Shown: positions 35,416-46,001 of the stretch, in pieces | Position numbering within the stretch: the stretch's first letter is position 1 | How the letters are laid out: every line of letters starts with the position of its first letter | Assembly (NCBI RefSeq): GCF_015767675.1 | Contig: NZ_CP065217.1 | Span: 62,001 to 126,000 of the forward strand | Origin: Vibrio navarrensis | Lineage (GTDB): Bacteria; Pseudomonadota; Gammaproteobacteria; Enterobacterales; Vibrionaceae | Reading direction: 5' to 3' | Length of the DNA stretch: 64,000 nucleotides | Made by a program: the position numbers and the translations under genes | Notes under the pieces: model-generated | What the model saw: the letters and a program-made list of their open reading frames with translations, nothing else | What the model was told of the DNA's origin: nothing | The model's database searches: none

Positions 35416-36321
35416 TTAGGCATCGCGAGTGGCGAGCTTGTTTTTGCCCCATTTCAGCTGTTGAATCACCAATCCAGCGATAATGAGCACTAGCCCCATC
35501 AAGGTGGTCGGGTGGATCTCTTCACCGATGATGGTGGCCAGTAGCATCAGCGAAATGAATGGCGAAGCAAAAATCAGATTGCTGATGCGCGCCGTGTTAT
35601 TGGTCTGTTTGAGCGCCGAGAGCCAAAGGACAAACGTTATCCCCATTTCAAACAGACCGACATAGGTGACCGCCAGCCAGCCTTGCACACTGATGGCGTG
35701 CCATTTGGCGCCTTCATAAACGCACAGCCCCAGTGCAAAAGGGATCGCGACCAGAAAGCCAAGGAGCACGCCGACAATCGGATCGGCGCGGTTTTTGGTA
35801 TTGAGAATCCAGTAACCTGCCCATAGCAAGGTGGAAACGAGCGCCAGCGCCACCCCAGTTGGGCTGTCAAACGACAAACCGAGCACATCGCCTTTAGTGG
35901 CAATCACAATCACCCCGAAATAGCTGAACAGGCACGCCACCCAATCTTGCTTGCGAATTTTCTGCCCAAGAAATACCGCCGCCATCAGCGTCAAGGTGAT
36001 CGCCCAACTGTAGTTGATCGCTTGTGCCTGCGAGGCGGGTAGCAGGTCATAGGCTTTAAACAAGATCAGGTAATAGGCTAGCGGGTTAATCAGCCCAAGC
36101 ATCAGGTAATACCAAGGGTTGGAGAGAAAGGTGCTGACCACTTGCCCCAGTTTGCCTTGCAGCGCACAGATAACAAGCAGAGCCATGGTCGAGACCATGC
36201 TGGCGATGGTGAGCATCTGGATCGGGGAAAATTCGGCCAGAGTCAGTTTAAACGCAGTGGCCACGGTAGACCAAAGCAGGACAGCAGCAAGGCCAAATCC
36301 TAGGGCGCGACGCTCGTTCAT
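35416..36321 (-). CDS. EamA/DMT-family permease
   Basis: The 301-residue membrane protein (from ATG 36321, GAGGAA before it) has ten spans in two EamA repeats. It begins RALGFGLAAVLLWSTVATAFK, and the first repeat ends with SQAQAINYSWAITLTLMAAVFLG, typical of amino-acid or metabolite exporters in the drug/metabolite superfamily. It converges on the HDOD gene and is divergent from rmuC. The frame is open to 36396, but the ribosome-binding site supports 36321. The substrate is unknown. Confidence 0.87.
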   Translation of the reverse strand: MNERRALGFGLAAVLLWSTVATAFKLTLAEFSPIQMLTIASMVSTMALLVICALQGKLGQVVSTFLSNPWYYLMLGLINPLAYYLILFKAYDLLPASQAQAINYSWAITLTLMAAVFLGQKIRKQDWVACLFSYFGVIVIATKGDVLGLSFDSPTGVALALVSTLLWAGYWILNTKNRADPIVGVLLGFLVAIPFALGLCVYEGAKWHAISVQGWLAVTYVGLFEMGITFVLWLSALKQTNNTARISNLIFASPFISLMLLATIIGEEIHPTTLMGLVLIIAGLVIQQLKWGKNKLATRDA

Positions 36322-36453
36322 GATTCCTCGTTTCAATAGCGTGAGAGACAAAGCAGCCAGTGTAAGCGAGGATTTTCTGGGCAACAAACTGGACATTTAT
36401 CCAGTACCAAAATACCATTGAAGCACGCATCTTAGCTCGGTCAACTCCTTATT

Positions 36454-37968
36454 ATGCAATGGATTATCGAAAATCAGACCCTATTGCTGGCGGTCGTGGG
36501 CGCCGCAACCTGCAGTGCCGCGTTCGCCAGTTGGTGGACCAAACAGAAATTCGCCTATCAGAATCAGTTGCTTTTGCAACAACTTGAAAGTGACAAACAA
36601 CTAGCCAAGAGCCAGATTGAGCAGCTCACGCGCACCTTAGCCCAAGCGCAAAGCGAGCTGGATGAATACGACGAAGAGCGCGATAAAGCGGCGTTTGAGG
36701 TCAAGCAGTCGCACGGCAAGTTGATGGCCGCGCTAGAGAAGCTGCGCTATTTCGAGGCGGTCAAACAAGAACGCCAGCACTACGCCGACGAGCTAAGCCG
36801 CCTGCGTGAAGAAAAAGCGAGCTTAGAGACACAACTGCGTGAGCAGCAAGCGCGCCACGAGCAGGTCAATCAAGCCAATCAAGAGAAGTTACAGTTGCTT
36901 GAACAGGCGGAAACGCGCCTCAAGCAGCAGTTTGAGCTGCTGGCGAACCAGTTGTTTGAAGAGAAAACCGCCAAAGTGGATCAACAAAATCGCCTCAGTT
37001 TAGAGGGGTTGCTCTCGCCATTGAAAGAGCAGTTAGAAGGGTTCAAAAAGCAGGTTAACGACAGTTTTAGCCAAGAAGCGAAAGAGCGCCACACCTTAGT
37101 GCATGAGCTGAAAAATTTGCAGCGCCTCAACGAGCAGATGAGCCGGGAAGCGCTCAATTTGACCCAAGCGCTCAAAGGCGACAACAAGCAGCAGGGCAAC
37201 TGGGGCGAGGTGGTACTGGCTCGGGTGCTCAAAGAGTCGGGCCTGCGTGAAGGGCACGAATATCAAACGCAGGTTAGCCTGCAAAATGAAGCGGGCAAGC
37301 GCTATCAGCCGGATGTGATTGTCTCTCTGCCACAAGATAAGCAGGTGGTGATTGACTCGAAAATGGCGCTGGTCGCCTATGAACGCTATTTTCATGCTGA
37401 CACGGACGAGCAACGCGAGCAGGCGCTGAGCGAACACTTGGCGGCGCTACGCAGTCATATCAAGGGATTGAGTGTCAAAGATTATCACCAGTTGCGCGGC
37501 ATCCACAGTTTAGATTACGTGCTGATGTTCATTCCGGTGGAGCCTGCGTTTCAGTTGGCCATTCAGGCAGATCCCAGCTTGGTCAAAGAGGCGCTGGAGC
37601 ACAACATCATTCTCGTCAGCCCGACCACTTTGCTGGTGGCGCTGCGCACCATCGACAATTTATGGCGCAACGAAAGGCAGAATCAGAACGCGAAAATCAT
37701 CGCCGAGCGCGCGAGCAAGCTCTACGACAAACTGCGCCTGTTTGTCGACGATATGCAAAACCTCGGCGGCGCATTAGATAAAGCCAATCAGAGCTATCAA
37801 GGGGCGATGAATAAGCTGGTTACGGGGCGGGGCAACGTCATTCGCCAAGCCGAAAGTTTCAAAGAGTTAGGGGTTGAAGTGAAACGGCCCATTTCGGCCG
37901 AATTGGCGCAATTAGCGCAAAATGACCCTTTAGTAGAAAGACATCCCGCTGAGGATAAAGTAAACTAA
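36454..37968 (+). CDS. rmuC: DNA recombination protein RmuC
   Basis: RmuC limits DNA inversions and is thought to be a nuclease-like protein. The 504-residue product has an N-terminal membrane span (about 8-27), a long coiled coil (about 35-200) and the RmuC domain (about 235-450), with NWGEVVLARVLKESGLREG, KRYQPDVIVSLP, VIDSKMALVAYERY and FIPVEPAF as family signatures. The D and K of VIDSK fit a PD-(D/E)xK-type core. It precedes the ubiquinone cluster by 72 bases and may contribute read-through to it. Confidence 0.93.
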   Translation: MQWIIENQTLLLAVVGAATCSAAFASWWTKQKFAYQNQLLLQQLESDKQLAKSQIEQLTRTLAQAQSELDEYDEERDKAAFEVKQSHGKLMAALEKLRYFEAVKQERQHYADELSRLREEKASLETQLREQQARHEQVNQANQEKLQLLEQAETRLKQQFELLANQLFEEKTAKVDQQNRLSLEGLLSPLKEQLEGFKKQVNDSFSQEAKERHTLVHELKNLQRLNEQMSREALNLTQALKGDNKQQGNWGEVVLARVLKESGLREGHEYQTQVSLQNEAGKRYQPDVIVSLPQDKQVVIDSKMALVAYERYFHADTDEQREQALSEHLAALRSHIKGLSVKDYHQLRGIHSLDYVLMFIPVEPAFQLAIQADPSLVKEALEHNIILVSPTTLLVALRTIDNLWRNERQNQNAKIIAERASKLYDKLRLFVDDMQNLGGALDKANQSYQGAMNKLVTGRGNVIRQAESFKELGVEVKRPISAELAQLAQNDPLVERHPAEDKVN

Positions 37969-38040
37969 TCGACCGCAGTCGAGGGCCGTATAACGAAAAC
38001 CGGGTCCGATGTCGAACCGTGCTGCTCAAGAGGAAGAATA

Positions 38041-38823
38041 ATGACGGATATCAGCGTGCAATCAGATACAGCCTTAGAATCACAGGAAACCACTCACTTC
38101 GGTTTTACCACTGTCGCCAAAGACGAGAAAGTCGCCAAAGTGGCGCAAGTGTTCCATTCGGTCGCCGCGAAATACGACATCATGAACGACTTGATGTCGG
38201 GTGGTATTCACCGTCTTTGGAAGCGCTTTACCATTGATTGCAGTGGTGCTCGCCCTGGGCAGCGCGTGTTGGATCTTGGTGGTGGCACGGGCGATCTGAC
38301 GGCGAAATTCTCGCGCATCGTCGGTGAAAAAGGCCACGTTATCCTCGCTGATATCAACAATTCAATGCTCAACGTTGGCCGCGATAAGCTGCGTGATAGC
38401 GGCATCGTCGGCAATGTGCATTACGTGCAAGCCAACGCAGAAGAGCTGCCTTTTCCGGATGACTATTTTGATGTCATCACCATCAGTTTCTGTCTGCGTA
38501 ACGTGACCGACAAAGAGAAAGCGCTGCGTTCGATGTTTCGCGTGCTCAAGCCCGGCGGCCGTTTGTTGGTACTGGAATTTTCCAAACCGGTTTTTGAACC
38601 GCTTTCCAAAGTATACGATGCGTACTCGTTCCATCTGTTGCCTAAAATGGGCCAGTTGGTGGCCAACGATGCAGAAAGTTACCGCTATCTGGCTGAATCG
38701 ATTCGCATGCACCCAGATCAAGAGACACTGAAAGGCATGATGAACGAAGCGGGCTTTGACAATACCTCGTATTACAATCTCACTGGCGGCATTGTCGCTT
38801 TGCACCGTGGTTTTAAATTCTGA
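38041..38823 (+). CDS. ubiE: Ubiquinone/menaquinone C-methyltransferase
   Basis: UbiE C-methylates demethylmenaquinol and 2-octaprenyl-6-methoxybenzoquinol using SAM. The 260-residue protein has the SAM-binding motif [15 protein letters not shown], then [10 protein letters not shown], and the UbiE family sites [17 protein letters not shown] and [22 protein letters not shown] precedes the ATG. ubiJ follows 8 bases after its stop and ubiB overlaps ubiJ, forming one operon that continues toward tatABC, as in other gammaproteobacteria. Confidence 0.96.
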   Translation: MTDISVQSDTALESQETTHFGFTTVAKDEKVAKVAQVFHSVAAKYDIMNDLMSGGIHRLWKRFTIDCSGARPGQRVLDLGGGTGDLTAKFSRIVGEKGHVILADINNSMLNVGRDKLRDSGIVGNVHYVQANAEELPFPDDYFDVITISFCLRNVTDKEKALRSMFRVLKPGGRLLVLEFSKPVFEPLSKVYDAYSFHLLPKMGQLVANDAESYRYLAESIRMHPDQETLKGMMNEAGFDNTSYYNLTGGIVALHRGFKF

Positions 38824-38831
38824 GGTCGCCC

Positions 38832-39437
38832 ATGCCTTTTGCTCCGCTGATCACCGCTGCGATTGAAACCACACTCAATGTGTTGTTCAACGACAATCCG
38901 GATCTACAGCGTCGCCTGTTACGTCTCAAAGGGCAGGTGATCCAAATCCATCTCAAAGAGCTCGACCAGACGCTGACCTTTGTGTTCAGTCAGCAAATCG
39001 ATGTGCTGGCCGATTATGAAGGCCAGCCAGATTGCTATTTGTCGCTCAATCTCTCGGTTTTGCCGCAATTGCGTGAGCAGGCCAACATCACGCGTCTGAT
39101 TAAGCAAGACCAACTGGTGCTGGACGGCGATATCCAATTGGCGCAGAAGTTTGCCCAGTTGATGACCGATGCCAAGCCGGATGTGGAAGAGTGGCTGTCG
39201 CGCGTCACTGGCGATGTGGTTGCTCACAGCGCCGTGCAAGGGGCGCGCAATGTTGGCGAGTTTTTGCGTGCTCAGGCGAAGAAACATCAAAACCATTTGG
39301 GGCAAGTGTTAACCGAAGAGTGGCGTGTGGCGCCGGGGCCGTTAGAAGTGGCGCACTTTTGTGACCAAGTGGATGACCTGCAAAGTGCCACTGCCCAATT
39401 GGAAGCGCGTTTGACGCGATTGCTGGAGAAAGCATGA
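38832..39437 (+). CDS. ubiJ: Ubiquinone biosynthesis accessory factor UbiJ
   Basis: UbiJ is a lipid-binding (SCP2-type) scaffold of the soluble ubiquinone-synthesis complex. The 201-residue protein has an SCP2-like N-terminal domain (about 15-120) and a helical C-terminus with a coiled-coil end ([21 protein letters not shown]). It lies between ubiE and ubiB with short or overlapping junctions; its TGA overlaps the ubiB ATG by 4 bases. GAGGTCGCCC precedes the start. Confidence 0.93.
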   Translation: MPFAPLITAAIETTLNVLFNDNPDLQRRLLRLKGQVIQIHLKELDQTLTFVFSQQIDVLADYEGQPDCYLSLNLSVLPQLREQANITRLIKQDQLVLDGDIQLAQKFAQLMTDAKPDVEEWLSRVTGDVVAHSAVQGARNVGEFLRAQAKKHQNHLGQVLTEEWRVAPGPLEVAHFCDQVDDLQSATAQLEARLTRLLEKA

Positions 39438-41068
39438 CGCCAACCGAACTGAAACGCCTGTATCAGATTATTCAAGTGCAGCTGGAATACGGTTTAGATG
39501 AACTCTTACCGGCGCACCAGCTAACCAAAGCGCCCCTTTTACTGCGCAAAAGCTTATTCTGGATTAAAAATCGTCACGCCGATAAGCCGCCCGGAGAACG
39601 CCTGCGTTTGGCGTTGCAATCGCTTGGGCCCGTGTGGATCAAGTTTGGTCAGATGCTCTCAACGAGGCGGGATCTTTTCCCGCCGCACATTGCAGATCCT
39701 TTAGCGCTGCTGCAAGACCAAGTCGCTCCTTTCGATGGCCATTTGGCGAAGGCACAAATAGAGAAAGCCTTGGGCGGGCCGCTTGAAACTTGGTTTGATG
39801 AGTTTGATGTCACACCGCTGGCGTCGGCATCGATTGCGCAAGTACATACTGCGCGCCTGAAATCCAATGGTCGTGAAGTGGTTTTGAAAGTCATTCGCCC
39901 AGACATTCGCCCCATCATTGATGCCGATCTCAAACTGATGCTCCGCATGGCACGTATTGTCGCCAAAGCGCTGCCGCAGACACGTCGTCTTAAGCCGATT
40001 GAAGTGGTGCGTGAGTACGAAAAAACACTGCTGGATGAGTTGGATCTGCGCCGAGAAGCGGCCAATGCTATCCAACTCAGACGCAATTTCGAAAACAGTG
40101 AAGAGTTGTACGTGCCGGAAGTTTTTCCGGACTTCAGTAATGAAACTGTCATGGTTTCTGAGCGAATATATGGCATCCAAGTTTCTGATATTGAAGGCTT
40201 GGTTGCCAACGGCACCAACATGAAGCTACTGGCCGAGCGTGGTGTCAGCGTGTTCTTCACCCAAGTGTTTCGTGACAGCTTTTTCCATGCGGATATGCAT
40301 CCTGGGAATGTGTTTGTCAGCCCTAAACACCCAGAAAATCCTCAGTGGATCGGGTTGGATTGCGGCATCGTCGGAACACTCAATAGTGAAGATAAACGCT
40401 ATCTGGCGGAAAACTTTCTGGCCTTTTTTAATCGTGATTATCGTCGGGTGGCTGAGCTGCATGTCGATTCCGGCTGGGTGCCAGCCGATACCAATATCGA
40501 CGAGTTTGAGTTCGCGATCCGTATCGTCTGTGAGCCTATTTTTGCCAAGCCCTTGTGTGAGATCTCCTTTGGTCACGTGCTGCTGAATTTGTTCAACACA
40601 GCACGCCGATTCAATATGGAAGTGCAACCGCAACTGGTGCTATTGCAAAAAACCTTGCTCTACGTTGAGGGGCTAGGGCGACAGCTCTATCCGCAATTGG
40701 ATTTGTGGGAAACCGCCAAGCCCTACTTAGAGCGCTGGATGATGAATCAGGTTGGCCCGCAGGCTGTGCTCAATGCGATTAAAGATCGCGCGCCGTTCTG
40801 GGCAGAAAAATTACCGGAATTGCCGGAGCTGCTTTACGACAGCTTAAGACAAGGTAAAGCGATGAACCAGAGAATGGATCAGCTTTATCAGGGCTATCGA
40901 CAAAGCAAGCGCTCGCAGGCGACAGGAAAGTTTTTATTTGGCGTTGGCGCCACCTTAGTCGTATGCTCAGCGATATTGGTGGACCATGCGTTTGAGCAGC
41001 TATCATGGATAACGGCGCTTATGGGCGTCACATTTTGGCTGTTTAGCTGGCGAGCTTATCGTCAATAG
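39434..41068 (+). CDS. ubiB: Ubiquinone biosynthesis kinase-like protein UbiB
   Basis: UbiB is an atypical kinase/ATPase of the ABC1/COQ8 family needed for ubiquinone synthesis. In the 544-residue protein, KxGQ is present in [17 protein letters not shown], the alanine-rich loop in [13 protein letters not shown] replaces a normal glycine loop, VVLKVIRP holds the lysine, and FHADMHPGN and GLDCGIVG are the catalytic and metal loops. Two hydrophobic spans at the C-terminus (about 495-540) anchor it to the inner membrane. Translation is coupled to ubiJ. Confidence 0.96.
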   Translation: MTPTELKRLYQIIQVQLEYGLDELLPAHQLTKAPLLLRKSLFWIKNRHADKPPGERLRLALQSLGPVWIKFGQMLSTRRDLFPPHIADPLALLQDQVAPFDGHLAKAQIEKALGGPLETWFDEFDVTPLASASIAQVHTARLKSNGREVVLKVIRPDIRPIIDADLKLMLRMARIVAKALPQTRRLKPIEVVREYEKTLLDELDLRREAANAIQLRRNFENSEELYVPEVFPDFSNETVMVSERIYGIQVSDIEGLVANGTNMKLLAERGVSVFFTQVFRDSFFHADMHPGNVFVSPKHPENPQWIGLDCGIVGTLNSEDKRYLAENFLAFFNRDYRRVAELHVDSGWVPADTNIDEFEFAIRIVCEPIFAKPLCEISFGHVLLNLFNTARRFNMEVQPQLVLLQKTLLYVEGLGRQLYPQLDLWETAKPYLERWMMNQVGPQAVLNAIKDRAPFWAEKLPELPELLYDSLRQGKAMNQRMDQLYQGYRQSKRSQATGKFLFGVGATLVVCSAILVDHAFEQLSWITALMGVTFWLFSWRAYRQ

Positions 41069-41120
41069 GCGTTAAACTCTTAATCAAATTGTTTGTTTTA
41101 CAAAACCCGAGGTAAAGAAA

Positions 41121-41357
41121 ATGGGTGGTATCAGTATCTGGCAACTGCTAATCATTGCTGTCATCGTTATATTGCTGTTCGGAACCAAGAAGTTGCGTGG
41201 CATTGGCGGCGATCTGGGCGGAGCGATCAAAGGCTTCAAGAAAGCCATGAATGACGATGAGTCAGACAAAAAAGACGCAGACTTCGAACCAAAGAGTCTC
41301 GAGCAGCAAACCAAGCAAGCTGCAAACGAAACCAAAAAAGATAAAGAGCAGGCATAA
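41121..41357 (+). CDS. tatA: Sec-independent translocase subunit TatA
   Basis: TatA forms the size-variable pore of the twin-arginine pathway that exports folded proteins. The 78-residue protein has the N-terminal span ([22 protein letters not shown]), the FGTKKL hinge, an amphipathic helix ([15 protein letters not shown]) and a charged disordered tail. It starts 52 bases after ubiB and is followed by tatB after 3 bases. Confidence 0.96.
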   Translation: MGGISIWQLLIIAVIVILLFGTKKLRGIGGDLGGAIKGFKKAMNDDESDKKDADFEPKSLEQQTKQAANETKKDKEQA

Positions 41358-41360
41358 TTC

Positions 41361-41756
41361 GTGTTTGATATCGGTTTTTGGGAACTGGTATTGATATCTG
41401 TGGTGGGCCTGGTAGTTCTGGGGCCAGAACGTTTGCCGCATGCAATTCGCAGCGTGTCGCGCTTTATTGGTGCGGCGCGCAGCATGGCCAACAGCGTTAA
41501 AGATGAGTTGGTACACGAACTGAAAGTGCAGGAGTTGCAGGAAAACTTACGCAAAGCGGAGCAAATGGGGATGGAAAATCTCTCGCCAGAGCTCAAAGCG
41601 TCGGTGGAACAATTGCAGCAAGCGGCGCAGTCGGTCAACCGACCTTACGCTGCCTCTGAAGCGGCTTCTGCGCCTAAGGAGTCAGTGACAGAAAAAGCAC
41701 CTGATTCGGCGCCCGAAGCCAACCCCACGAAAACGGCAGATAGCAAAGCCGAATAG
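41361..41756 (+). CDS. tatB: Sec-independent translocase subunit TatB
   Basis: TatB with TatC forms the receptor for twin-arginine signal peptides. The 131-residue protein starts with GTG. It has the TatB N-terminal span ([31 protein letters not shown] is the TatB hinge), the amphipathic helix ([17 protein letters not shown]) and a long acidic Ala/Pro-rich tail. It lies between tatA and tatC in one operon. Confidence 0.95.
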   Translation: MFDIGFWELVLISVVGLVVLGPERLPHAIRSVSRFIGAARSMANSVKDELVHELKVQELQENLRKAEQMGMENLSPELKASVEQLQQAAQSVNRPYAASEAASAPKESVTEKAPDSAPEANPTKTADSKAE

Positions 41757-41821
41757 TCTCTTTTCTCAGGAGCGGTCCTATGGCCGCTCCTTTTGCTCTG
41801 TTTTGACTGTAGAGGTTTGAT

Positions 41822-42568
41822 ATGTCTTCCGTAGAGCAGACACAGCCCCTGATTAGCCACTTACTTGAACTGCGTAATCGACTACTTAAAGCGATCGTCT
41901 CGGTGCTGGTGGTGTTTGTCGGGTTAATCTATTTTTCCGCTGAGATCTATGAGTTCGTTTCAGCGCCTTTGGTCGAACGTTTACCGGCAGGGGCAACCAT
42001 GATCGCCACCGATGTGGCGTCGCCCTTTTTCACGCCATTGAAGTTGACCTTGATCGCTTCTGTGTTTGTGGCGGTGCCGTTCATCTTGTACCAAGTGTGG
42101 GCTTTTGTCGCGCCCGGTTTGTACAAGCATGAACGTCGTTTGGTGATGCCGCTGTTGGTGTCCAGCTCGCTGCTGTTTTATTGCGGTGTAGCGTTCGCCT
42201 ATTTTGTGGTCTTTCCGCTGGTGTTTGGTTTTTTCACCGCCATCTCATTGGGCGGTGTCGAGTTCGCTACCGATATCGCTAGCTACTTAGATTTTGTTTT
42301 GGCGCTATTTTTGGCCTTCGGCATCGCCTTTGAAGTGCCAGTGGCGATCATTCTGCTCTGCTGGACTGGGGCCACCAATCCGAAGAGTTTGAGTGAAAAA
42401 CGCCCTTATATTGTGGTTGGTGCATTTGTCGTCGGTATGTTGCTCACGCCGCCAGATATTATTTCGCAAACCTTACTCGCCATCCCAATGTGTTTACTAT
42501 TCGAAGTGGGCTTGTTCTTTGCGCGTTTTTATACGCGTAAAGCGGATCTGACGGAGAGTGATGAGTGA
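41822..42568 (+). CDS. tatC: Sec-independent translocase subunit TatC
   Basis: TatC is the six-span core of the Tat receptor. The 248-residue protein begins with [16 protein letters not shown], the conserved cytoplasmic N-terminus that recognises the twin-arginine motif, and has six hydrophobic segments. The conserved glutamate in the third/fourth helix region (FGIAFEVPV) is present. A strong terminator follows at 42593. Confidence 0.96.
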   Translation: MSSVEQTQPLISHLLELRNRLLKAIVSVLVVFVGLIYFSAEIYEFVSAPLVERLPAGATMIATDVASPFFTPLKLTLIASVFVAVPFILYQVWAFVAPGLYKHERRLVMPLLVSSSLLFYCGVAFAYFVVFPLVFGFFTAISLGGVEFATDIASYLDFVLALFLAFGIAFEVPVAIILLCWTGATNPKSLSEKRPYIVVGAFVVGMLLTPPDIISQTLLAIPMCLLFEVGLFFARFYTRKADLTESDE

Positions 42569-42592
42569 TCTCAAGGCATGAGTCAAAATAAG

Positions 42593-42620
42593 AAAAGCGG
42601 CTGAAGAAGCCGCTTTTTTT
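42593..42620. terminator. Terminator after tatC, shared with a small converging gene
   Basis: The stem AAAAGCGGCT / AGCCGCTTTT with a short loop is followed by T residues on the plus strand and preceded by an A run giving U residues on the minus strand. Its right side overlaps the stop codon of the 38-residue zinc-ribbon gene. Confidence 0.9.
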
Positions 42621-42735
42621 ATTTCACTTTGACCACATGGCCACATTTGGTGCAGATGTAAAGCTCTTTTACACCCATGATTTTATGCCAAAAAGTACGA
42701 TGCTGACGCTGTAAGTGAACACTATGATTGCACAT
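42619..42735 (-). CDS. 38-residue zinc-ribbon-like microprotein
   Basis: A short frame runs from ATG 42735 to TAA 42619 and encodes MCNHSVHLQRQHRTFWHKIM, then GVKELYICTKCGHVVKVK. It has two metal-ligand pairs, C2/H4 and CTKC (C28 and C31) followed by H33, as in small zinc ribbons. GTGAG stands 8 bases before the ATG. The gene fills the space next to the bidirectional terminator exactly as a real converging gene would. The last part resembles the C-terminal ribbon of ribosomal or RNA-polymerase-linked proteins. Function unknown. Confidence 0.6.
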   Translation of the reverse strand: MCNHSVHLQRQHRTFWHKIMGVKELYICTKCGHVVKVK

Positions 42736-42929
42736 GCTGATAACTCACGTGTTATGTATTTTGTGCGCTGGATCATATATGCAATAGGAGTGTTATACCA
42801 TGCCTGTATGTGATCTTTATCCATAAAATAATAAAAAGTCTTTATAATTTAATGAATTATTTGTTTAAAAACATGCTTTCTCTCATTTTCTAGTGGCTCA
42901 CTGATGAGTGACCTGTATCACACTCTGTG

Positions 42930-43694
42930 TTAGGGTAGTTGAAACAGTTGCTGCGCATTATGGGTGGTGAGCGTATCCACTTCTTCCAGCGACCATCCGC
43001 GCAGTTCGGCCACACGTTGGGCAACCAGTGACGTGTAAGCGGGTTCGTTGCGTTTGCCCCGATGTGGCACGGGGGCGAGATAAGGGCAATCCGTTTCCAA
43101 AATCACGTAGTTCATATCCAACTGTGGGATCACGCGATCCATGCCGCCGTTTTTAAAGGTGGAGACTCCGCCAAGGCCAAGATGAAAACCGAGATCGTTG
43201 ATCGCTTTGGCCTCTTCCACGCTACCACCAAAACAGTGAAACACGCCGCGCAGTGAACCATCTTGCTCTTGTCGCAGCAATTTTAGTGTCTCCTCAATCG
43301 AATCGCGCGTGTGAATCACCACAGGTAAATCCATCTCTTTGGCCCAATTAAGTTGGGTGATGAATGCCCACTCCTGCTCTTGGCGATAGGTTTTATCCCA
43401 ATAAAGATCAATGCCAATTTCACCCACCGCAATGAAAGGGTGTTTGGCAAACCAGTGATGAATGATGCTGAGTGTCTCTTTGACATTGGCATCGACGTAG
43501 CATGGATGCAATCCCATCATCGAGCGGCAGACATCGGGATAGGCGGCTTCGGTAGCGAGCATTGGCTCAATCGATTTGAGATCGATATTGGGTAACAAGA
43601 TCTTGCTGATGCCTTGCTGCTGTGCACGTGCTACGACCTGTGCACGGTCTTGATCAAATTCGCTGGCGTAGATATGGGCATGAGTATCGATCAT
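42930..43694 (-). CDS. tatD: TatD-family metal-dependent DNase
   Basis: TatD is a cytoplasmic TIM-barrel 3'-5' exonuclease involved in DNA repair; despite its name it is not needed for Tat export. The 254-residue protein has the metal ligands H5 and H7 in MIDTHAHIYA, E in AVGEIGIDLYW, H in VIHTRDS, H in GVFHCFGGS and D in ETDCPYLAPVPHRGKRNEP. It is on the opposite strand from tatABC and divergent from hemB. Confidence 0.95.
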   Translation of the reverse strand: MIDTHAHIYASEFDQDRAQVVARAQQQGISKILLPNIDLKSIEPMLATEAAYPDVCRSMMGLHPCYVDANVKETLSIIHHWFAKHPFIAVGEIGIDLYWDKTYRQEQEWAFITQLNWAKEMDLPVVIHTRDSIEETLKLLRQEQDGSLRGVFHCFGGSVEEAKAINDLGFHLGLGGVSTFKNGGMDRVIPQLDMNYVILETDCPYLAPVPHRGKRNEPAYTSLVAQRVAELRGWSLEEVDTLTTHNAQQLFQLP

Positions 43695-43806
43695 TACGGA
43701 GTCTCGTTATAAAAGCAGTGGGGCGATTATACGTCAGTGTGAGCGTTTGGTCATTTTTGCCATTTTTCCGCTTTGTTGCTGGCGTCATGCACCTAGAGTG
43801 ATATGA

Positions 43807-44889
<1,083 letters not shown>

Positions 44890-44907
44890 GAGCAAAGAGC
44901 TTAACAG

Positions 44908-44930
44908 GCTGGCTTCGGCCAGCTTTTTTT
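44908..44930 (+). terminator. Terminator after hemB
   Basis: GCTGGC-TTCG-GCCAGC followed by seven T residues; the UUCG tetraloop makes it unusually stable. The T run ends just before the ribosome-binding site of the next gene. Confidence 0.92.
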
Positions 44931-44945
44931 ATGCTAGGAGAAACG

Positions 44946-45386
44946 ATGTCGATAACAGTGCGTCAAGGATCGCTGGAGGAAGTGGTCGCGGTGGTGGCGA
45001 CAATCAACGAGTTTGTGCGCAAAGAAACCGTGCACACTTTGAATGAGCGCTTGCAGGGCAAGAAATCGTTGGTGTTGGTGGCATTGCAAGGTGAGCAGTT
45101 GCTGGGATTTAAAATCGGCTATCAGTTAACCAGTGATGAGTTCTACAGCTGGTTTGGCGGTGTTTCAGCACAAGCGAGAGGCTATGGCGTAGCGCAACGC
45201 CTGTTAGAGGAACAAGAGGCTTTGGCGCTTGAGCAGGGATATCAACGTATAAGAGTCAAATCACGCAATCAGTTTCCCTCCATGCTGAGGTTATTGTTGA
45301 GAAATAACTATCTGATTGATAATTTTGAAAAAATGGAAAATATTGCTGAGTCTCGAATCCACTTTGTCAAACAGTTATCAAAATAA
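44946..45386 (+). CDS. GNAT-family N-acetyltransferase
   Basis: The 146-residue protein starts at ATG 44946 after TAGGAG. It has the acetyl-CoA-binding motif of GNAT enzymes in SAQARGYGVAQRLLEEQE (the RGxGxA loop) and the preceding strand FYSWFGGVSAQA. The acceptor is unknown. It lies between hemB and the ryhB gene. Its transcript must initiate within or just after the hemB terminator. Confidence 0.87.
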   Translation: MSITVRQGSLEEVVAVVATINEFVRKETVHTLNERLQGKKSLVLVALQGEQLLGFKIGYQLTSDEFYSWFGGVSAQARGYGVAQRLLEEQEALALEQGYQRIRVKSRNQFPSMLRLLLRNNYLIDNFEKMENIAESRIHFVKQLSK

Positions 45387-45410
45387 ATGAGATTTTTTCT
45401 CATTTAGATG

Positions 45411-45438
45411 TTGACTATCAAATGAGAATCATTATTAT
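45411..45438 (+). promoter_or_regulatory. Fur-controlled promoter of ryhB
   Basis: TTGACT (-35, 45411-45416) and TATTAT (-10, 45433-45438) are 16 bases apart. A Fur box with core ATGAGAATCATTAT (19-mer at 45418-45436) covers the spacer and -10, so Fur with iron should block transcription. Confidence 0.85.
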
Positions 45439-45444
45439 TAAATG

Positions 45445-45672
45445 CGTCTGAGGGAATACGAAATAGTTCACAAGGATGTTGAGTTGCCCGATTAACCAAG
45501 GTGTTAATAAGTAATGAGACTGAACTGCCCAGAACTTGTACGCATTCTTTTTGACACGACATTGCTCACATTGCTTCCAGTGTAATTTATAGCTTTCTGG
45601 TCAGGCCGTGGTACTCACCGATTGGGCTGCACCGTATTTCGCTAGGCGACATCTTTTGATGTCGCTTTTTTT
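45445..45672 (+). ncRNA. ryhB: RyhB small regulatory RNA
   Basis: The region holds the RyhB pairing core at 45555-45581 (CACGACATTGCTCACATTGC followed by TTCCAGT), identical to E. coli RyhB. It ends in a perfect terminator, GCGACATC-TTTT-GATGTCGC and seven T residues (45646-45672). The promoter and Fur box upstream predict a start near 45445 and an RNA of about 228 nt, longer than the 90 nt of E. coli but as expected for Vibrio RyhB. It lies between hemB/GNAT and polA, where Vibrio cholerae encodes RyhB. With Hfq, RyhB represses mRNAs of iron-using proteins when iron is scarce. Confidence 0.93.
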
Positions 45673-46001
45673 ATGCGCATTTTCTTGACAAATCTGCTGT
45701 GTTTTTCAACAAAAAATATTTTTTCCACATGCTAGGATCCTGAAAGGATCAAATTTCACGTCTTGGTGTTTTTGCTTTGTTATTTAAAAACAAAGGTTTA
45801 ATTGTTAATTTGATTAGCTTCCTAACCAGTGCATATCCAGTGGATAATTAATATAAACAGAGTTATCCACAGCTTGAGATGCTCAGTTGGCATAAGATTT
45901 TGTACACCGTAAAGGACGATTGCATCTGCAACATGGATTCAGTGGTGTAGACGTGGCATCCTTAGCACATCAAATTTAATGTCTGCTGGATATCTACAAT
46001 T
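45673..46001. other. Intergenic region before polA with a consensus DnaA box
   Basis: This AT-rich 329-base gap contains no credible gene. It has a perfect DnaA-box sequence TTATCCACA at 45863-45871 and a 6-bp dyad GGATCC...GGATC around 45736-45750. The polA promoter must be here, but no strong -35/-10 pair stands out. The DnaA box is isolated, and single copies occur by chance. Confidence 0.5.

Noticed and set aside
42906..42921. CRP-like site AGTGACCTGTATCACA
   Set aside because: It matches the consensus well, but it lies next to the 3' end of tatD, far from any start it could control.
45863..45871. DnaA box TTATCCACA as part of an origin
   Set aside because: A single box without clustered neighbours, DUE or origin genes; the chromosomal origin is not here.
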